The notes below the pieces were generated by a model. The model was not told the origin of the DNA and did no database searches. It worked only from the letters and a program-made list of their open reading frames with translations. Source: Sva-07 sp963710625 (lineage in GTDB: Bacteria; Actinomycetota; Acidimicrobiia; Acidimicrobiales; Ilumatobacteraceae). From it: DNA of 64,000 bases. This document shows, piece by piece, positions 17,928 through 26,929 of the stretch (position 1 is the first letter of the stretch; the number at the start of each line of letters is the position of its first letter). The stretch covers positions 1-64,000 of the forward strand of contig CAVQBG010000029.1 in the NCBI GenBank assembly GCA_963710625.1, in the 5' to 3' direction. A program made the translations under genes and the position numbers.

Positions 17928-18387
17928 GCTGACGCCCGAACGCCGGGGCGACCTCGTCCGCAATCTCACGATCGCCGGATGGCTCATGCTCGGTGGCTCG
18001 TTCGGGTTCATTGCGTTCCAGCTCGAACGCGTCCGCGGCGTCGGCGAGCAGCCGTTCGCCAGCGTCTGGGATCAGCGCATCGAGGTGCTCAGCTTCCTGA
18101 TGCTGCCACCCAATCTCGTGGTGCTGGCACCAGCGGTGTTCGTGGCGGCGATCGCGACGTGGCTTGCCGGCCACGATCGCGAACCATGGATCAGCACGCT
18201 CTTGCGGCTCGTCGCGGCGATCGCCATCACGATGGGCGCGATCGGGGTCGTGTCGATCCTCAGCATCCTGACCCGAGACGAGACCGGCCCGAGCGACATC
18301 GAGGGCGTGATGCTCCGACTCGGCGGCATCTGCCTCGCCGCCGGCCTCGCCCTGATCTGCCGCACCGCCGATCGCCTGTCCTCCTGA
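17914..18387 (+). CDS. Hypothetical membrane protein
   Basis: A 157-residue protein of unknown function. Four hydrophobic segments are visible: LTIAGWLMLGGSFGFIAF, VVLAPAVFVAAIATWL, LLRLVAAIAITMGAIGVVS and LGGICLAAGLALI. The GTG start lies inside the P450 3' end, which suggests co-translation with it. No conserved catalytic motif is seen. Confidence 0.65.
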   Translation: MPGTELTPERRGDLVRNLTIAGWLMLGGSFGFIAFQLERVRGVGEQPFASVWDQRIEVLSFLMLPPNLVVLAPAVFVAAIATWLAGHDREPWISTLLRLVAAIAITMGAIGVVSILSILTRDETGPSDIEGVMLRLGGICLAAGLALICRTADRLSS

Positions 18388-18454
18388 CCGACCTCCACCG
18401 CGAGTCCCGTCGGTGTTCAGCATCTCTGTGACAGGGGCCGTTCATGCTGCCCAC

Positions 18455-18952
18455 ATGTGCCTTCAATGTGACGGTTATTCATTCGAGCAGTCGATGCTCG
18501 CCCTCGATCTCACGATCCGCACGTACGGGTGGCAGCTCACCCAGGTCACCGATGACCATCCCTGGTCGTACACGATCGGTCTCACCGAGAGCTACGGCCA
18601 TCCCGAGCTGATGATCACCGGGCTCGAACTCGATGTGCAGTCCACGGTGATCCGCAAGATCATCGATGCGATCGAGACAACCGGCAGTGTCGACCACGCG
18701 TTCCTCGAACGCCAAGGCGTCACGCTCGTCGAGGTCCACCCAAATCATCTCCGCGATGATTGATTCGGCACCTGGTCGAACTTCTACGAACATCTTCCGG
18801 CGCCTGGCACGTTCCTGCAGATCGTTCCGCCGTCGGATTGGTTCTGCGACTGCCACCAGCACTCGATGCCCCACTTCGAGCTGCCGGGCCCGATCCGCTT
18901 CGGCAACCGTGCCAGCCGACGCAACCGGCGGGATTCGGAGGGCAACCGCTGA
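18455..18952 (+). pseudogene. DUF4262 protein, frameshifted
   Basis: The first frame reads as a DUF4262 protein: TYGWQLTQVTDDHPWSYTIG, LTESYGHPELMITGLEL, then stops at 18763. A second frame continues the family directly (GTWSNFYEHLPAPGTFLQIV, PPSDWFCDCHQHSMPHFELP) and stops at 18952. The junction reads GATGATTGATTC; one surplus base there (for example the A) would give D-D-L-F-G-T-W and restore one frame of about 165 residues. The ATG at 18455 (MCLQCDGYSFEQ) is the likely start. Function of the family is unknown. Confidence 0.8.
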
Positions 18953-18999
18953 CCCGATGAACCTCGTCTACAGTCATCGCAGGGGACGGAAGGGGGACC

Positions 19000-19265
19000 G
19001 TGTCGGACGACGTCGAAGCGCAACTCGGGGCATCACTTCGGCGTGAGGCCGCGTTGGCCGGCGTGTCGGCCGCCGTACGGCGATCGGCACGATCGTGAAC
19101 CTGTCGGCGAGGGTGTGCGCGATCGCCGCCGGCGGCCAGATCCTGGTGACCAACAAGCTCGTCGCCACGGTCGAGGGTCGCGTCGACGTGATGCCGACGG
19201 GTGATGTCGAGTTCACGGGGTTGAGCCGACCGGTCCCGATCCACGAGATCACCGCGCTCAGATGA
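19000..19265 (+). pseudogene. Remnant of a class III adenylate/guanylate cyclase gene
   Basis: The 3' part encodes the end of a class III cyclase domain: GTIVNLSARVCAIAAGGQIL, VTNKLVATVEG and FTGLSRPVPIHEI, matching the usual G-x-x-VN-x-AAR-x...GQILVS...LKG order. A GTG with a strong GGAAGGGGGA ribosome site at 19000 opens a separate 32-codon frame (VSDDVEAQLGASLRREAALA) that ends at 19098. The central catalytic region is missing, so this looks like an internally deleted gene whose two ends are in different frames. Its stop overlaps the next ATG (ATGA), showing that the old operon arrangement survives. Confidence 0.75.
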
Positions 19266-19681
19266 GCACGATCGGCTGGACCTGCCCGGAGTGCGGCCGG
19301 GTGTTCGGCCGCACCGGCCAAGGCCACGACTGTGCTCCCGGGCTCTCGCTCGAGGAATACTTCGAGAGCGGCCCGGCCCACGAGCGGCCGGTGTTCGACG
19401 CGGTGATGGCCCACGTCGAGACGCTCGGGCCCGTCCATGCCGACATCGTGTCGGTCGGCATCTTCCTGAAGAACCCGCGGAAGTTCGCCGAACTGCGCCC
19501 GATGCAGCACTGGGTAGCCGTGTCGTTCGGGCTGCGTCGCGAAGCCCGCCACCCGACGATCACCCGGAAGGTCAACCACTACGGCGCCAAGTACTGGCAC
19601 ACCGCCAACGTCGCGACCCCCGACCAGGTCGACGACGCCCTCTGCGACCTCCTCACCGAGGCCTACGACGACCGCCCCTGA
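19262..19681 (+). CDS. DUF5655-type conserved protein with zinc-ribbon start
   Basis: A 139-residue protein. The N-terminus has a small CPECGRVFGR...HDC finger-like motif, followed by a DUF5655-like domain: RPVFDAVMAHVETLG, then PVHADIVSVGIFLKNPRKFA and WVAVSFGLRREARHPTI. The domain is found in predicted DNA- or RNA-associated proteins but has no defined activity. The ATG overlaps the stop of the cyclase remnant by 4 nt. Convergent with thymidine kinase. Confidence 0.75.
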   Translation: MSTIGWTCPECGRVFGRTGQGHDCAPGLSLEEYFESGPAHERPVFDAVMAHVETLGPVHADIVSVGIFLKNPRKFAELRPMQHWVAVSFGLRREARHPTITRKVNHYGAKYWHTANVATPDQVDDALCDLLTEAYDDRP

Positions 19682-19690
19682 GGTGCGCGT

Positions 19691-20290
19691 CTACGCGCCG
19701 AGGTCGCCGGTGCGGAAGTGTGCCCGGCAGAGCAGTTCGTAACGCACCGAGTCGCCGAACAGCGGGGCTTCGTGGGTGTTCGTGTCGCCCACGACGACCG
19801 TGTCACCCTCATAGACGACGTCGCCGTTGACCACACGGGCATTGTGTGTCGCGCGGGCGCCGCACCAGCACCGGGCCTCGACCTGGAGCGGTGTGTGTTC
19901 GTCGGCGATCTCCAACATCCGTCGCGTGCCCTCGAAGAGCCGGCCGCGGAAGTCGGTCAGCAGTCCGAACGCGTAGACGTCGACGTCGAGTTCGTCGACG
20001 ACGCGGGCGAGCTGATCGCACTGCTCCGGCGTGTAGAACTGGGCTTCGTCGCAGATGATGTAGTGGATCGGCCAGTACTTGACTGCGAGAGCGTGCAGGT
20101 CGAGATCAGGAGTCACCTCGATCGCGGGTGCGGCGACCCCCAGACGGCTCGTCACCTGCCGGCCTTCCCGGTCGAGCGTCGTGAGCAGCAGCCCGTAGAG
20201 CTGCCGGTTCGACAGGTTGTGATGGATCTGCAGCGCCACGGTGCTCTTGCCGGAGCCCATGGTGCCGAAGCTGAATCGGAGGGACGCCAT
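19691..20290 (-). CDS. tdk: Thymidine kinase (type II)
   Basis: Phosphorylates thymidine in the salvage pathway. The 199-residue product has the P-loop FGTMGSGKST, the DEAQF catalytic box (IICDEAQFYTPEQ), the lasso region with FRGRLFEGTRRML, and a zinc-binding CWCGARATH plus late C-R-A-H. Length and motif order match the tetrameric TKII family. The ATG at 20290 is the only sensible start. Confidence 0.95.
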   Translation of the reverse strand: MASLRFSFGTMGSGKSTVALQIHHNLSNRQLYGLLLTTLDREGRQVTSRLGVAAPAIEVTPDLDLHALAVKYWPIHYIICDEAQFYTPEQCDQLARVVDELDVDVYAFGLLTDFRGRLFEGTRRMLEIADEHTPLQVEARCWCGARATHNARVVNGDVVYEGDTVVVGDTNTHEAPLFGDSVRYELLCRAHFRTGDLGA

Positions 20291-20319
20291 GTCGGTCGCC
20301 GACCCTACCCGCGAGCGTC

Positions 20320-20514
20320 TCAGCCTCCGCCGTCCGTCACCACCGAGCCCGCCGACGTCGTGGGCGCAACGGTGGCGAACGGATCGAACGACGGATCGAC
20401 CTGGGCCGGGCCGTCGATGCGGTCGAGACCCGGCGTTTCCGGACCCGAGTCGCTGCAGGACGTGACCGTCACCGCGAACAACACGGCGGTGACGCAACCG
20501 ACGATCCGGTTCAC
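20320..20514 (-). CDS. Small putative lipoprotein
   Basis: A 64-residue protein beginning with a lipoprotein signal peptide: MNRIVGCVTAVLFAVTVTSC, with the lipobox cysteine at residue 20. The mature part is short, proline- and threonine-rich and has no recognised domain. The GTG start overlaps the stop of the TrkA-C membrane protein gene by 4 nt, so the two are likely co-translated. Confidence 0.65.
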   Translation of the reverse strand: MNRIVGCVTAVLFAVTVTSCSDSGPETPGLDRIDGPAQVDPSFDPFATVAPTTSAGSVVTDGGG

Positions 20515-21173
20515 GACGACACCACCCCGTTCGCCGACCGGCCGTACAGGATCAACTCGTCGCCCTCCAGGAGGTCGATGTCGACGGGCGGCTCGCCGAA
20601 GAACTCACTCCCCCGGCGAACACCGAGCACCGTGAGACCCGGCAGTGCATTGGCCATCCCTCGCAGGCTCCGAGCCTCCTCGACCGACGCTTCGAGTCGC
20701 ACCGCCTGGATCGCGAACTCCTCGGAGAGCATCAACAAGTCCTCCCGCTGCTCCGACAGCGCCGGCACCAGGTGACGCCGGACATAGCGCTGCCCGACGC
20801 CGACCAGCCAACGCGTCACGAGCTTGTTGGTCAACGCCATCACGACGAGGAACAGCCCGGAGACCGTCACCAGCACGCGCATCGTGGTCGAAGCGGGGCC
20901 CGGGGCGATGATTCCCAGGAGCACCGTGACCACCAGCGTCGGGGTCCCGAGGCTCCCGACCAGCATCGTGGTGCCGATGATCCGTCGCCTCACCGGCTGG
21001 TTGACGACGTTCTCCGCCTCGGTGGTGGTGAACCCGGCGCCGCTGAACGCCGAGCGGGCCTGGAACGCCGCCGGCTCCGGAGGGACCCCCGTGGCGATCA
21101 GCGCGCCGGTCGCGAGCTTCGTGAATGCGACCGTGATCACGGCCACGATCAGGAATGTGGCGACGGCGTACAT
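20511..21173 (-). CDS. Membrane protein with C-terminal TrkA-C (RCK_C) domain
   Basis: A 220-residue protein with three membrane segments in the first ~105 residues (ATFLIVAVITVAFTKLATGA, IIGTTMLVGSLGTPTLVVTV, VLVTVSGLFLVVMALT) and a soluble end resembling a TrkA-C domain: LPGLTVLGVRRGSEFFGEPP, DIDLLEGDELILYG. TrkA-C domains bind nucleotides or small ligands and gate ion transport. The segment FQARSAFSGAGFTTTEAE recalls a potassium-transporter selectivity loop (the Trk-type SGAGFTT stretch), but only one is present. An ion-related role is inferred. Confidence 0.75.
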   Translation of the reverse strand: MYAVATFLIVAVITVAFTKLATGALIATGVPPEPAAFQARSAFSGAGFTTTEAENVVNQPVRRRIIGTTMLVGSLGTPTLVVTVLLGIIAPGPASTTMRVLVTVSGLFLVVMALTNKLVTRWLVGVGQRYVRRHLVPALSEQREDLLMLSEEFAIQAVRLEASVEEARSLRGMANALPGLTVLGVRRGSEFFGEPPVDIDLLEGDELILYGRSANGVVSS

Positions 21174-21196
21174 CGTGTGATCATCGCGCACCTGGT

Positions 21197-21227
21197 GTTG
21201 CGCCAGGGGTCTGACCCCTGGTGCAAC
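21197..21227. repeat. Palindromic repeat family A, copy 2
   Basis: GTTGCGCCAGGGGTC and GACCCCTGGTGCAAC form 15-base arms (one G-T mismatch) around a single T. It lies between the divergent TrkA-C and korA genes, so here it is not simply a terminator of convergent genes. Confidence 0.85.
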
Positions 21228-21344
21228 GGGAACAAGGTCACATTCGTGCGGCTGTCCCGATCTGGTGCGCAACTGCCCGCTACGGTTGCACCCGGACACG
21301 CCCGGCAACGGCGCCGGGCCCGCGACACTCCTGAGGGGGAGAAC

Positions 21345-23252
21345 ATGACGGACACGATCGACCGGCCGGCGGCCGACGACGACCACGTCCTCGACCACCT
21401 GATCATCCGGTTCGCAGGCGACTCGGGCGACGGGATGCAGCTCACCGGCGACCGCTTCACCTCGGTGAGTGCATCGTTCGGCAACGACCTGTCGACGCTC
21501 CCCGACTTTCCCGCCGAGATCCGCGCACCGGCGGGCACCGTCAACGGGGTGTCGGCGTTCCAGGTCAACATCGCCGACCACAAGATCACCACGCCGGGCG
21601 ACGAACCGAACGTCCTGGTGGCGATGAACCCCGCAGCGCTGATGGCCGATCTGCACCGCTTGGAGCCGGGTGGCACCGTGATCGTCAACGAGGACGCCTT
21701 CGAGGAACGCAACCTCGACAAGGCCGGCTACAAGGTCAACCCGCTCGACGACGACACCCTGTCGAACTACCGGGTGCTGCGCGTCCCGATGACCAGCCTC
21801 ACCAAGGAGATCTGCGCTCCACTCGGGGTGAAGCCCCGCGACGCCGAGCGCTCCAAGAACTTCTTCGCGCTCGGCCTGGTGTCGTTCATGTACACCCGTC
21901 CGGTCGACCCCACGCTCGACTGGATCGCCGAGAAGTTCGGCGGCAACGAACTGGTCGAAGCGGCGAACAAGGCGTCGTTCCTCGCCGGGTTCAACTTCGG
22001 CGAGACCACCGAAGCCGTCGGTCACCGCTACGAGGTCAAGCCGGCCAAGCTGCCGGCGGGCGAGTACACCAGCATCACCGGAAACACCGCTCTGGCTTGG
22101 GGCATCGTCGCCGCCGGCCAACTCGCAAAGCTGCCGATCACGCTCGGGTCGTACCCGATCACGCCGGCGAGCGACATCCTCCACGAGCTCTCGAAGCACA
22201 AGCACTTCGGGATCCGTACCGTGCAGGCCGAGGACGAGATCGCGGCGATCGGCATGGCGCTCGGTGCGGCGTTCGCCGGCCACCTCGGGGTGACCACCAC
22301 GAGCGGGCCCGGCGTCGCGCTCAAGAGCGAGACCACGTCGCTGGCGGTGTCGATCGAACTGCCGCTGTTGATCGTCGACATCCAACGCGGCGGGCCCTCG
22401 ACCGGTCTGCCGACCAAGACCGAGGCGTCCGACCTCAACATCGCGCTCTACGGCCGCCACGGCGAGGCGCCGCTGCCGGTCGTCGCCGCCTACACCCCGG
22501 CGCAGTGCTTCCACGCGGCGATCGAGGCCATCCGCATCGCCCTCAAGTACCGCACCCCGGTGATCCTGCTGTCCGACGGCTACCTGGCGAACGGCTCGGA
22601 GCCGTGGAACCTGCCGTCGGTCGAGTCGCTGCCCGACATCTCGGTGCCCTTCGCGACCGAACCGAACCACGTCGATGACGACGGCACCGAGGTGTTCTGG
22701 CCCTACCTGCGCGACGAGACCACGCTCGCCCGCCCATGGGCGATTCCCGGAACGCCCGGACTGATGCACCGCGTCGGCGGCCTCGAGAAGGCCGACGGCA
22801 CGGGCAACATCGACTACACGCCGGACAATCACGAGCACATGGTCCATCTCCGAGCGGAGAAGATCGCGGCGATCGCCGCCGACATCCCACCGACGGAGAT
22901 CAACGGCGATCCCGACGCCGACGTGCTCGTCCTCGGCTGGGGCTCGACGTGGGCGGCGATCGACGCATCGATCCAACGCAGCCGTCGAGCGGGCAAGAAG
23001 GTCGCGTCGGCGCACATCATGCACCTCAACCCCCTGCCGCCCGACCTCGGCGACATCCTGAAACGCTTCCAACGGGTGATCGTGCCCGAACTGAACATGG
23101 GTCAACTCACCACACTGATCCGGGGCAAGTACCTGGTCGACGCCCGGTGCCTCAGCAAGGTGCAGGGCATGCCCTTCAAGTCACGCGAGATCGAAGCCGC
23201 CATCGACGAGGCACTCGCGTCGATCACCAACTCGAACGGAGCAGGGTCATGA
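21345..23252 (+). CDS. korA: 2-oxoglutarate (2-oxoacid):ferredoxin oxidoreductase, fused gamma-alpha subunit
   Basis: With KorB it oxidatively decarboxylates a 2-oxoacid (probably 2-oxoglutarate) to its CoA thioester, reducing ferredoxin. The 635-residue protein starts with the gamma domain (IIRFAGDSGDGMQLTGDRF, FPAEIRAPAGTVNGVSAFQV), followed by the alpha pyrimidine-binding domain (ITLGSYPITPASDILHEL, VQAEDEIAAIGMALGAAFAG, TTTSGPGVALKSE, IVDIQRGGPSTGLPTKTEAS). This fused layout matches actinobacterial KorA. The ATG at 21345 follows GAGGGGGAG. The ATGA overlap with korB indicates co-translation. No ferredoxin gene is adjacent. Confidence 0.93.
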   Translation: MTDTIDRPAADDDHVLDHLIIRFAGDSGDGMQLTGDRFTSVSASFGNDLSTLPDFPAEIRAPAGTVNGVSAFQVNIADHKITTPGDEPNVLVAMNPAALMADLHRLEPGGTVIVNEDAFEERNLDKAGYKVNPLDDDTLSNYRVLRVPMTSLTKEICAPLGVKPRDAERSKNFFALGLVSFMYTRPVDPTLDWIAEKFGGNELVEAANKASFLAGFNFGETTEAVGHRYEVKPAKLPAGEYTSITGNTALAWGIVAAGQLAKLPITLGSYPITPASDILHELSKHKHFGIRTVQAEDEIAAIGMALGAAFAGHLGVTTTSGPGVALKSETTSLAVSIELPLLIVDIQRGGPSTGLPTKTEASDLNIALYGRHGEAPLPVVAAYTPAQCFHAAIEAIRIALKYRTPVILLSDGYLANGSEPWNLPSVESLPDISVPFATEPNHVDDDGTEVFWPYLRDETTLARPWAIPGTPGLMHRVGGLEKADGTGNIDYTPDNHEHMVHLRAEKIAAIAADIPPTEINGDPDADVLVLGWGSTWAAIDASIQRSRRAGKKVASAHIMHLNPLPPDLGDILKRFQRVIVPELNMGQLTTLIRGKYLVDARCLSKVQGMPFKSREIEAAIDEALASITNSNGAGS

Positions 23253-24271
23253 GCACCGCCCAGGTTGCGGTCACGACGAAGAAGGACTGGTCGAGCGATC
23301 AGGAGGTCCGCTGGTGCCCCGGCTGCGGCGACTACGGCATCCTGCTCGCCGTCCAAACGCTGATGCCGGAGCTCGGCATCGCCCCGGAGAACACCGTGTT
23401 CATCTCGGGCATCGGCTGCTCGAGCCGGTTCCCGTACTACATGAACACCTACGGGATGCACTCGATCCACGGACGCGCCCCGGCGATCGCGACCGGCGTC
23501 GCCGTCGCCCGGCCCGACCTCGACGTGTGGGTGATCACCGGTGACGGCGACGGTCTCTCGATCGGCGGCAACCACCTGATCCATGCGCTGCGGCGCAACG
23601 TGAACCTCAACATCCTGCTGTTCAACAACCGGATCTACGGCCTCACCAAGGGCCAGTTCTCGCCGACATCGCCCGTCGGCAAGGTCACCAAGTCGACGCC
23701 GATGGGGTCGATCGACCCGCCGTTCAACCCGCTCTCGGTCGCGCTCGGCGCGGAAGCGAGCTTCGTGGCGCGCACGCACGACCTCGACCGTCACCACATG
23801 ATCGAGACCTTCCGAGCCGCTCACGCCCACAAGGGCGCCTCGTTCGTCGAGATCTACCAGAACTGCAACGTGTTCAACGACGGCCAGTTCGACGAGGTCA
23901 CCAAGAAGCAGGCCCGCGACGAAATGATGATCAACCTCGTGCACGGCGAGCCGATCACCTTCGGCGCCGAGCAACAGCGAGCCGTCGCCATGGGTGTCGA
24001 CGGGCAGTTGCGTCTGGTCGAGCGGGCCGACGTCGCTGCCGAGGAGATCCTGATCCACGACGAGCACCGCCACGATCCCTCGCTGGCCTTCGCCCTGGCC
24101 CGGCTGAGCCACGACGACCACTCCCCCACGCCGTTCGGTGTGTTCCGCAACATCGAGCGCCCCGAGTACAGCCACGCCGTCGCCGATCAGGTGATGGCCG
24201 CCAGCGAGCGCAAGGGACCGGGCGACCTCGACGCGCTCCTGCGTTCGAACGGCACCTGGACCGTCAGCTGA
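23249..24271 (+). CDS. korB: 2-oxoglutarate (2-oxoacid):ferredoxin oxidoreductase, beta subunit
   Basis: The 340-residue TPP-binding subunit. It has VRWCPGCGDYGIL (first iron-sulfur/TPP region), FISGIGCSSRFPYYM, the TPP motif VITGDGDGLSIGGNHLIHAL with the downstream NVNLNILLFNN, and IYGLTKGQFSPTS. Cysteines in CPGC, in GCSS and near NCNVFND can supply the [4Fe-4S] ligands. It is the expected partner of korA, sharing a 4-nt overlap. Its 3' end overlaps the convergent ABC ATPase gene by 8 nt. Confidence 0.95.
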   Translation: MSTAQVAVTTKKDWSSDQEVRWCPGCGDYGILLAVQTLMPELGIAPENTVFISGIGCSSRFPYYMNTYGMHSIHGRAPAIATGVAVARPDLDVWVITGDGDGLSIGGNHLIHALRRNVNLNILLFNNRIYGLTKGQFSPTSPVGKVTKSTPMGSIDPPFNPLSVALGAEASFVARTHDLDRHHMIETFRAAHAHKGASFVEIYQNCNVFNDGQFDEVTKKQARDEMMINLVHGEPITFGAEQQRAVAMGVDGQLRLVERADVAAEEILIHDEHRHDPSLAFALARLSHDDHSPTPFGVFRNIERPEYSHAVADQVMAASERKGPGDLDALLRSNGTWTVS

Positions 24272-25340
24272 CGATCGCGAGATCGGTCGCTCGATCGAAC
24301 ATCAGCAGGTGATCGAGTCGGAGGCGAACCTCGTCGCCGCTCGCCACCGTGGAACCGGGCTCGATCGTCCCGGTGACCATGGCTCCTGCAACCAGACACT
24401 GCACGCTGCCCGTCGGGACCGGGATGCGTCGCTGGACCGTGGCCGGAATCGCTCCCGTCGCGTTCACCACGAGGTGCTCGGGGCGCACACCGACCGCCAC
24501 GGTCGAGCCGACGTACCCTGCGAGGCCCGGCGTCCAGGCCCGGATCCTCACCAGCTCGCCGCCCCGCGGGTCCTCGCGCATCAACCAGAACCCCTCGCGG
24601 TCGGCGACCACGGTCATCTCGACGACCGACAGGTGACCCGTCGCAGCCGCGGCGACCAGCGACGCCGGTGATCGCCGGACGACCGCAGTCGGTTCCGCCT
24701 GGACGACGCGACCGTCGTGCACCACCACCACCGACTTCGCCAGCGTCGCCACATCGAGCGGATCGTTGGTCGACATCAGGGTGGTGACCCCGTACCCCTC
24801 CTGCAACATGCCGATCTCGGCGCGCATGCGATGTCTGAGCGGTTCGTCGAGCGCGGCGAACGGCTCGTCCAACAGCAGCACCCGGGGCGTGCGGACGAGC
24901 GCACGGCCGATCTGCACCATCTGCTGCTCGCCGTGTGAGAGCTCCGCAGGGTTGCGGTGCATCAACTCCTCGATCCGCAGTGCCCGCACCTCGGCGTCGA
25001 CCCGTTTGCGGATCTCCTCGGGATCACGATGACGGACCTCGAGCGGAAACGACACGTTCCGCCGGACGCTCAGGTGCCCGAGCAGCGCCGGTTCCTGGAA
25101 CACCAGGCCGACGTCACGCTCGCCGGGGCTCGAGTTGGTGACGTCGAGACCGTCGAATCGGATCGCACCCGACGCGAGACGCTCGAGCCCCGCAACCGCT
25201 CGCAGCAACGTACTCTTGCCGCTCCCCGACGCTCCGACGACGCCGACGAAGTCGCCCTCCGCCACCGCCAGCGACGCGTCGTCGAGACGGAGCGTGCCCC
25301 CCGAGATCACCGTTGCGCGCTCGAGTTCGATCCGCGCCAT
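24264..25340 (-). CDS. ABC transporter ATP-binding protein with TOBE domain
   Basis: A 358-residue MalK/PotA-like ATPase. Walker A is GASGSGKST, the signature motif is the variant LSHGEQQMVQIGRAL, and Walker B is RVLLLDEPFAALDEPLRHRM. The C-terminal ~120 residues form a TOBE-type regulatory region (YVGSTVAVGVRPEHLVV, STVASGDEVRLRLD). No permease or binding-protein genes are nearby, so the substrate (sugar, polyamine or similar) is unknown. The ATG overlaps the upstream stop (TGATG). Confidence 0.9.
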   Translation of the reverse strand: MARIELERATVISGGTLRLDDASLAVAEGDFVGVVGASGSGKSTLLRAVAGLERLASGAIRFDGLDVTNSSPGERDVGLVFQEPALLGHLSVRRNVSFPLEVRHRDPEEIRKRVDAEVRALRIEELMHRNPAELSHGEQQMVQIGRALVRTPRVLLLDEPFAALDEPLRHRMRAEIGMLQEGYGVTTLMSTNDPLDVATLAKSVVVVHDGRVVQAEPTAVVRRSPASLVAAAATGHLSVVEMTVVADREGFWLMREDPRGGELVRIRAWTPGLAGYVGSTVAVGVRPEHLVVNATGAIPATVQRRIPVPTGSVQCLVAGAMVTGTIEPGSTVASGDEVRLRLDHLLMFDRATDLAIVS

Positions 25341-26197
25341 CAGCCCATCACCCCCAGCACCCAACCCTCCTCGTCCACGACGCCGGGTCGCAGCTCGTCG
25401 CACACCTCCGGGGCGAACAACTCGTCGATCGATGCTCCCCGGTCGAGCGCGGTCAGCCAGTCGGCGACAGCGACCACCTGCTGCGCATCGCGTACGGCGG
25501 GCTCCACCTCCGCGAGTGGGTGCATCGACGGCCAGACCTCGGCGACCACGACCGAGTCGGCGGCGAGTTCGGGAACCCGGAGGCCGTCGGCGAACGGCCA
25601 CACCTGCAGGCGCTCACCGAAGCGGGCGGCGAGTCGAACGATCATCGGAATGCCGAGCAGGCTCTGACTTCCGACTGCGCCCGCGCCGAGCAGTTGCCAC
25701 GGCGAGAACGGTCGGCGTCCCCGCTGGCGGAGCACACGCTCCACGCTTCGCCACTCGGGCAGCGGTGGCTGCCCGGCCGGCTTCGTCGACCCGAGTGTCG
25801 CCGTACGGCGCGACGGCGGACAGCCCCAGAAGGGTGCGGCCGATCCGGTGATCCGTTCGTTGAGCGCGCTTGCCACGTCGAATCGATTGTTGGCGTTGTC
25901 GGTGCCGTCGACGACCATGTCCGCCAGCAGCATCGCCGTGGCCGTCCATGAACCACCGCCGAGCCCAAGGGCATCCGCCGTTCCGGCCGGGAAGCCGAGC
26001 GAGAAGTCGACGGCGAGCAGCGTGGTCCCGCCGTCGCACAGCGACTCGACCAGCAGCGCCTCGGCGGCGTGACGCGTCGCTGGGTTCTCCAGGGTCAGGC
26101 CGCCATCGGCGTCTCGTGTGGCGATCCACACCGAGTCGCGACCTCGTTTGGGCGTCGAATTGGCGCTCCAGTCGACCACCACACAACGGTCGAACAC
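25340..26197 (-). CDS. DUF429-like predicted nuclease-fold protein
   Basis: A 285-residue protein beginning VVVDWSANSTPKRGRDSVW and LLAVDFSLGFPAG. These acidic beta strands and spacing resemble RNase H-like DUF429 proteins. Further acidic segments are near VVVAEVWPSMHPLAE and VADWLTALDRGASIDELF. Catalytic activity is not demonstrated for the family. It shares a 1-nt stop/start overlap with the ABC ATPase gene, suggesting co-expression without an obvious functional link. Confidence 0.55.
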   Translation of the reverse strand: MFDRCVVVDWSANSTPKRGRDSVWIATRDADGGLTLENPATRHAAEALLVESLCDGGTTLLAVDFSLGFPAGTADALGLGGGSWTATAMLLADMVVDGTDNANNRFDVASALNERITGSAAPFWGCPPSRRTATLGSTKPAGQPPLPEWRSVERVLRQRGRRPFSPWQLLGAGAVGSQSLLGIPMIVRLAARFGERLQVWPFADGLRVPELAADSVVVAEVWPSMHPLAEVEPAVRDAQQVVAVADWLTALDRGASIDELFAPEVCDELRPGVVDEEGWVLGVMG

Positions 26198-26210
26198 AGC
26201 AGCGACCCGC

Positions 26211-26879
26211 TCAGGCGACGACGACGTTGCTCACTGCAGCGAAGTGCAACACGGCCGCCACCACGACGAGCAGGTGCCACACCTCGTGGTACCCGAAGGT
26301 CGTGGGCCACGGGTCGGGGCGTCGGCGCACCAGCACGGGAAACCCGATCGTGTACGCGAGCCCACCGGCGACGATCAGGCCGAGCTGCAGCGCCGTGAGA
26401 CTGTCGATCAGCACCGGTGAGGCGATGATCGCGACCCAACCCATCACCAGGTAGAGCGCGTACGAGACGTAGCGGGCCCCGTGGAACCAGGCGAGCTTGA
26501 GCACCATACCGAGCACGGCGAGGCCGCCGATGACCACGAGCAGCGGGATTCCCCAGGCCTTGGGCAGCGCCACCAGGCACAGCGGCACGTAGGTGCCGGC
26601 GATCAGCAGGTAGATCATCGAGTGATCGAGGCGCTGCATGATCTGGCGGGCCTTCACCGAGTGTGCGAGGCGGTGGTAGGCGGCCGAGGTTCCGAAGAGC
26701 AGCAGCAACGAGAGGGCATAGATCGCAGCGCCGACGCGTGCTGCGGTGCCGTTCGCGACCGCCACGAGGACCGCACCGGCCGGAATCGCGGCGAAGAACG
26801 TCCAGGAGTGCATCTTTCCGCGCCAGACCGGACGATCCAGAGCAGGAACAGGAACCGACGCGACACTCACGTCAGTCAC
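26211..26879 (-). CDS. Hemolysin III / PAQR-type membrane protein
   Basis: A 222-residue seven-helix membrane protein of the HlyIII/PAQR superfamily. Family motifs are SAAYHRLAHSVKARQIMQRL (helix 2-3 loop), LDHSMIYLLIAGTYVPL and FGYHEVWHLLVVVAAVLHF; the histidines and Asp/Ser in these segments are the predicted metal site. The GTG at 26879 (VTDVSVASVPVPAL) is preferred over a longer start that would add an arginine- and proline-rich extension. Its physiological role in bacteria is unclear. Confidence 0.9.
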   Translation of the reverse strand: MTDVSVASVPVPALDRPVWRGKMHSWTFFAAIPAGAVLVAVANGTAARVGAAIYALSLLLLFGTSAAYHRLAHSVKARQIMQRLDHSMIYLLIAGTYVPLCLVALPKAWGIPLLVVIGGLAVLGMVLKLAWFHGARYVSYALYLVMGWVAIIASPVLIDSLTALQLGLIVAGGLAYTIGFPVLVRRRPDPWPTTFGYHEVWHLLVVVAAVLHFAAVSNVVVA

Positions 26880-26929
26880 CGTACCGGGTCGGCGAGGCCA
26901 CCGGGGAGCGACACACCGCGGCGCGACCT

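Noticed and set aside
20511..23105. 864-codon minus-strand frame extending over korA
   Set aside because: Only its last 220 codons (the TrkA-C protein) look real; the rest is antisense to korA and reads as composition-driven sequence.
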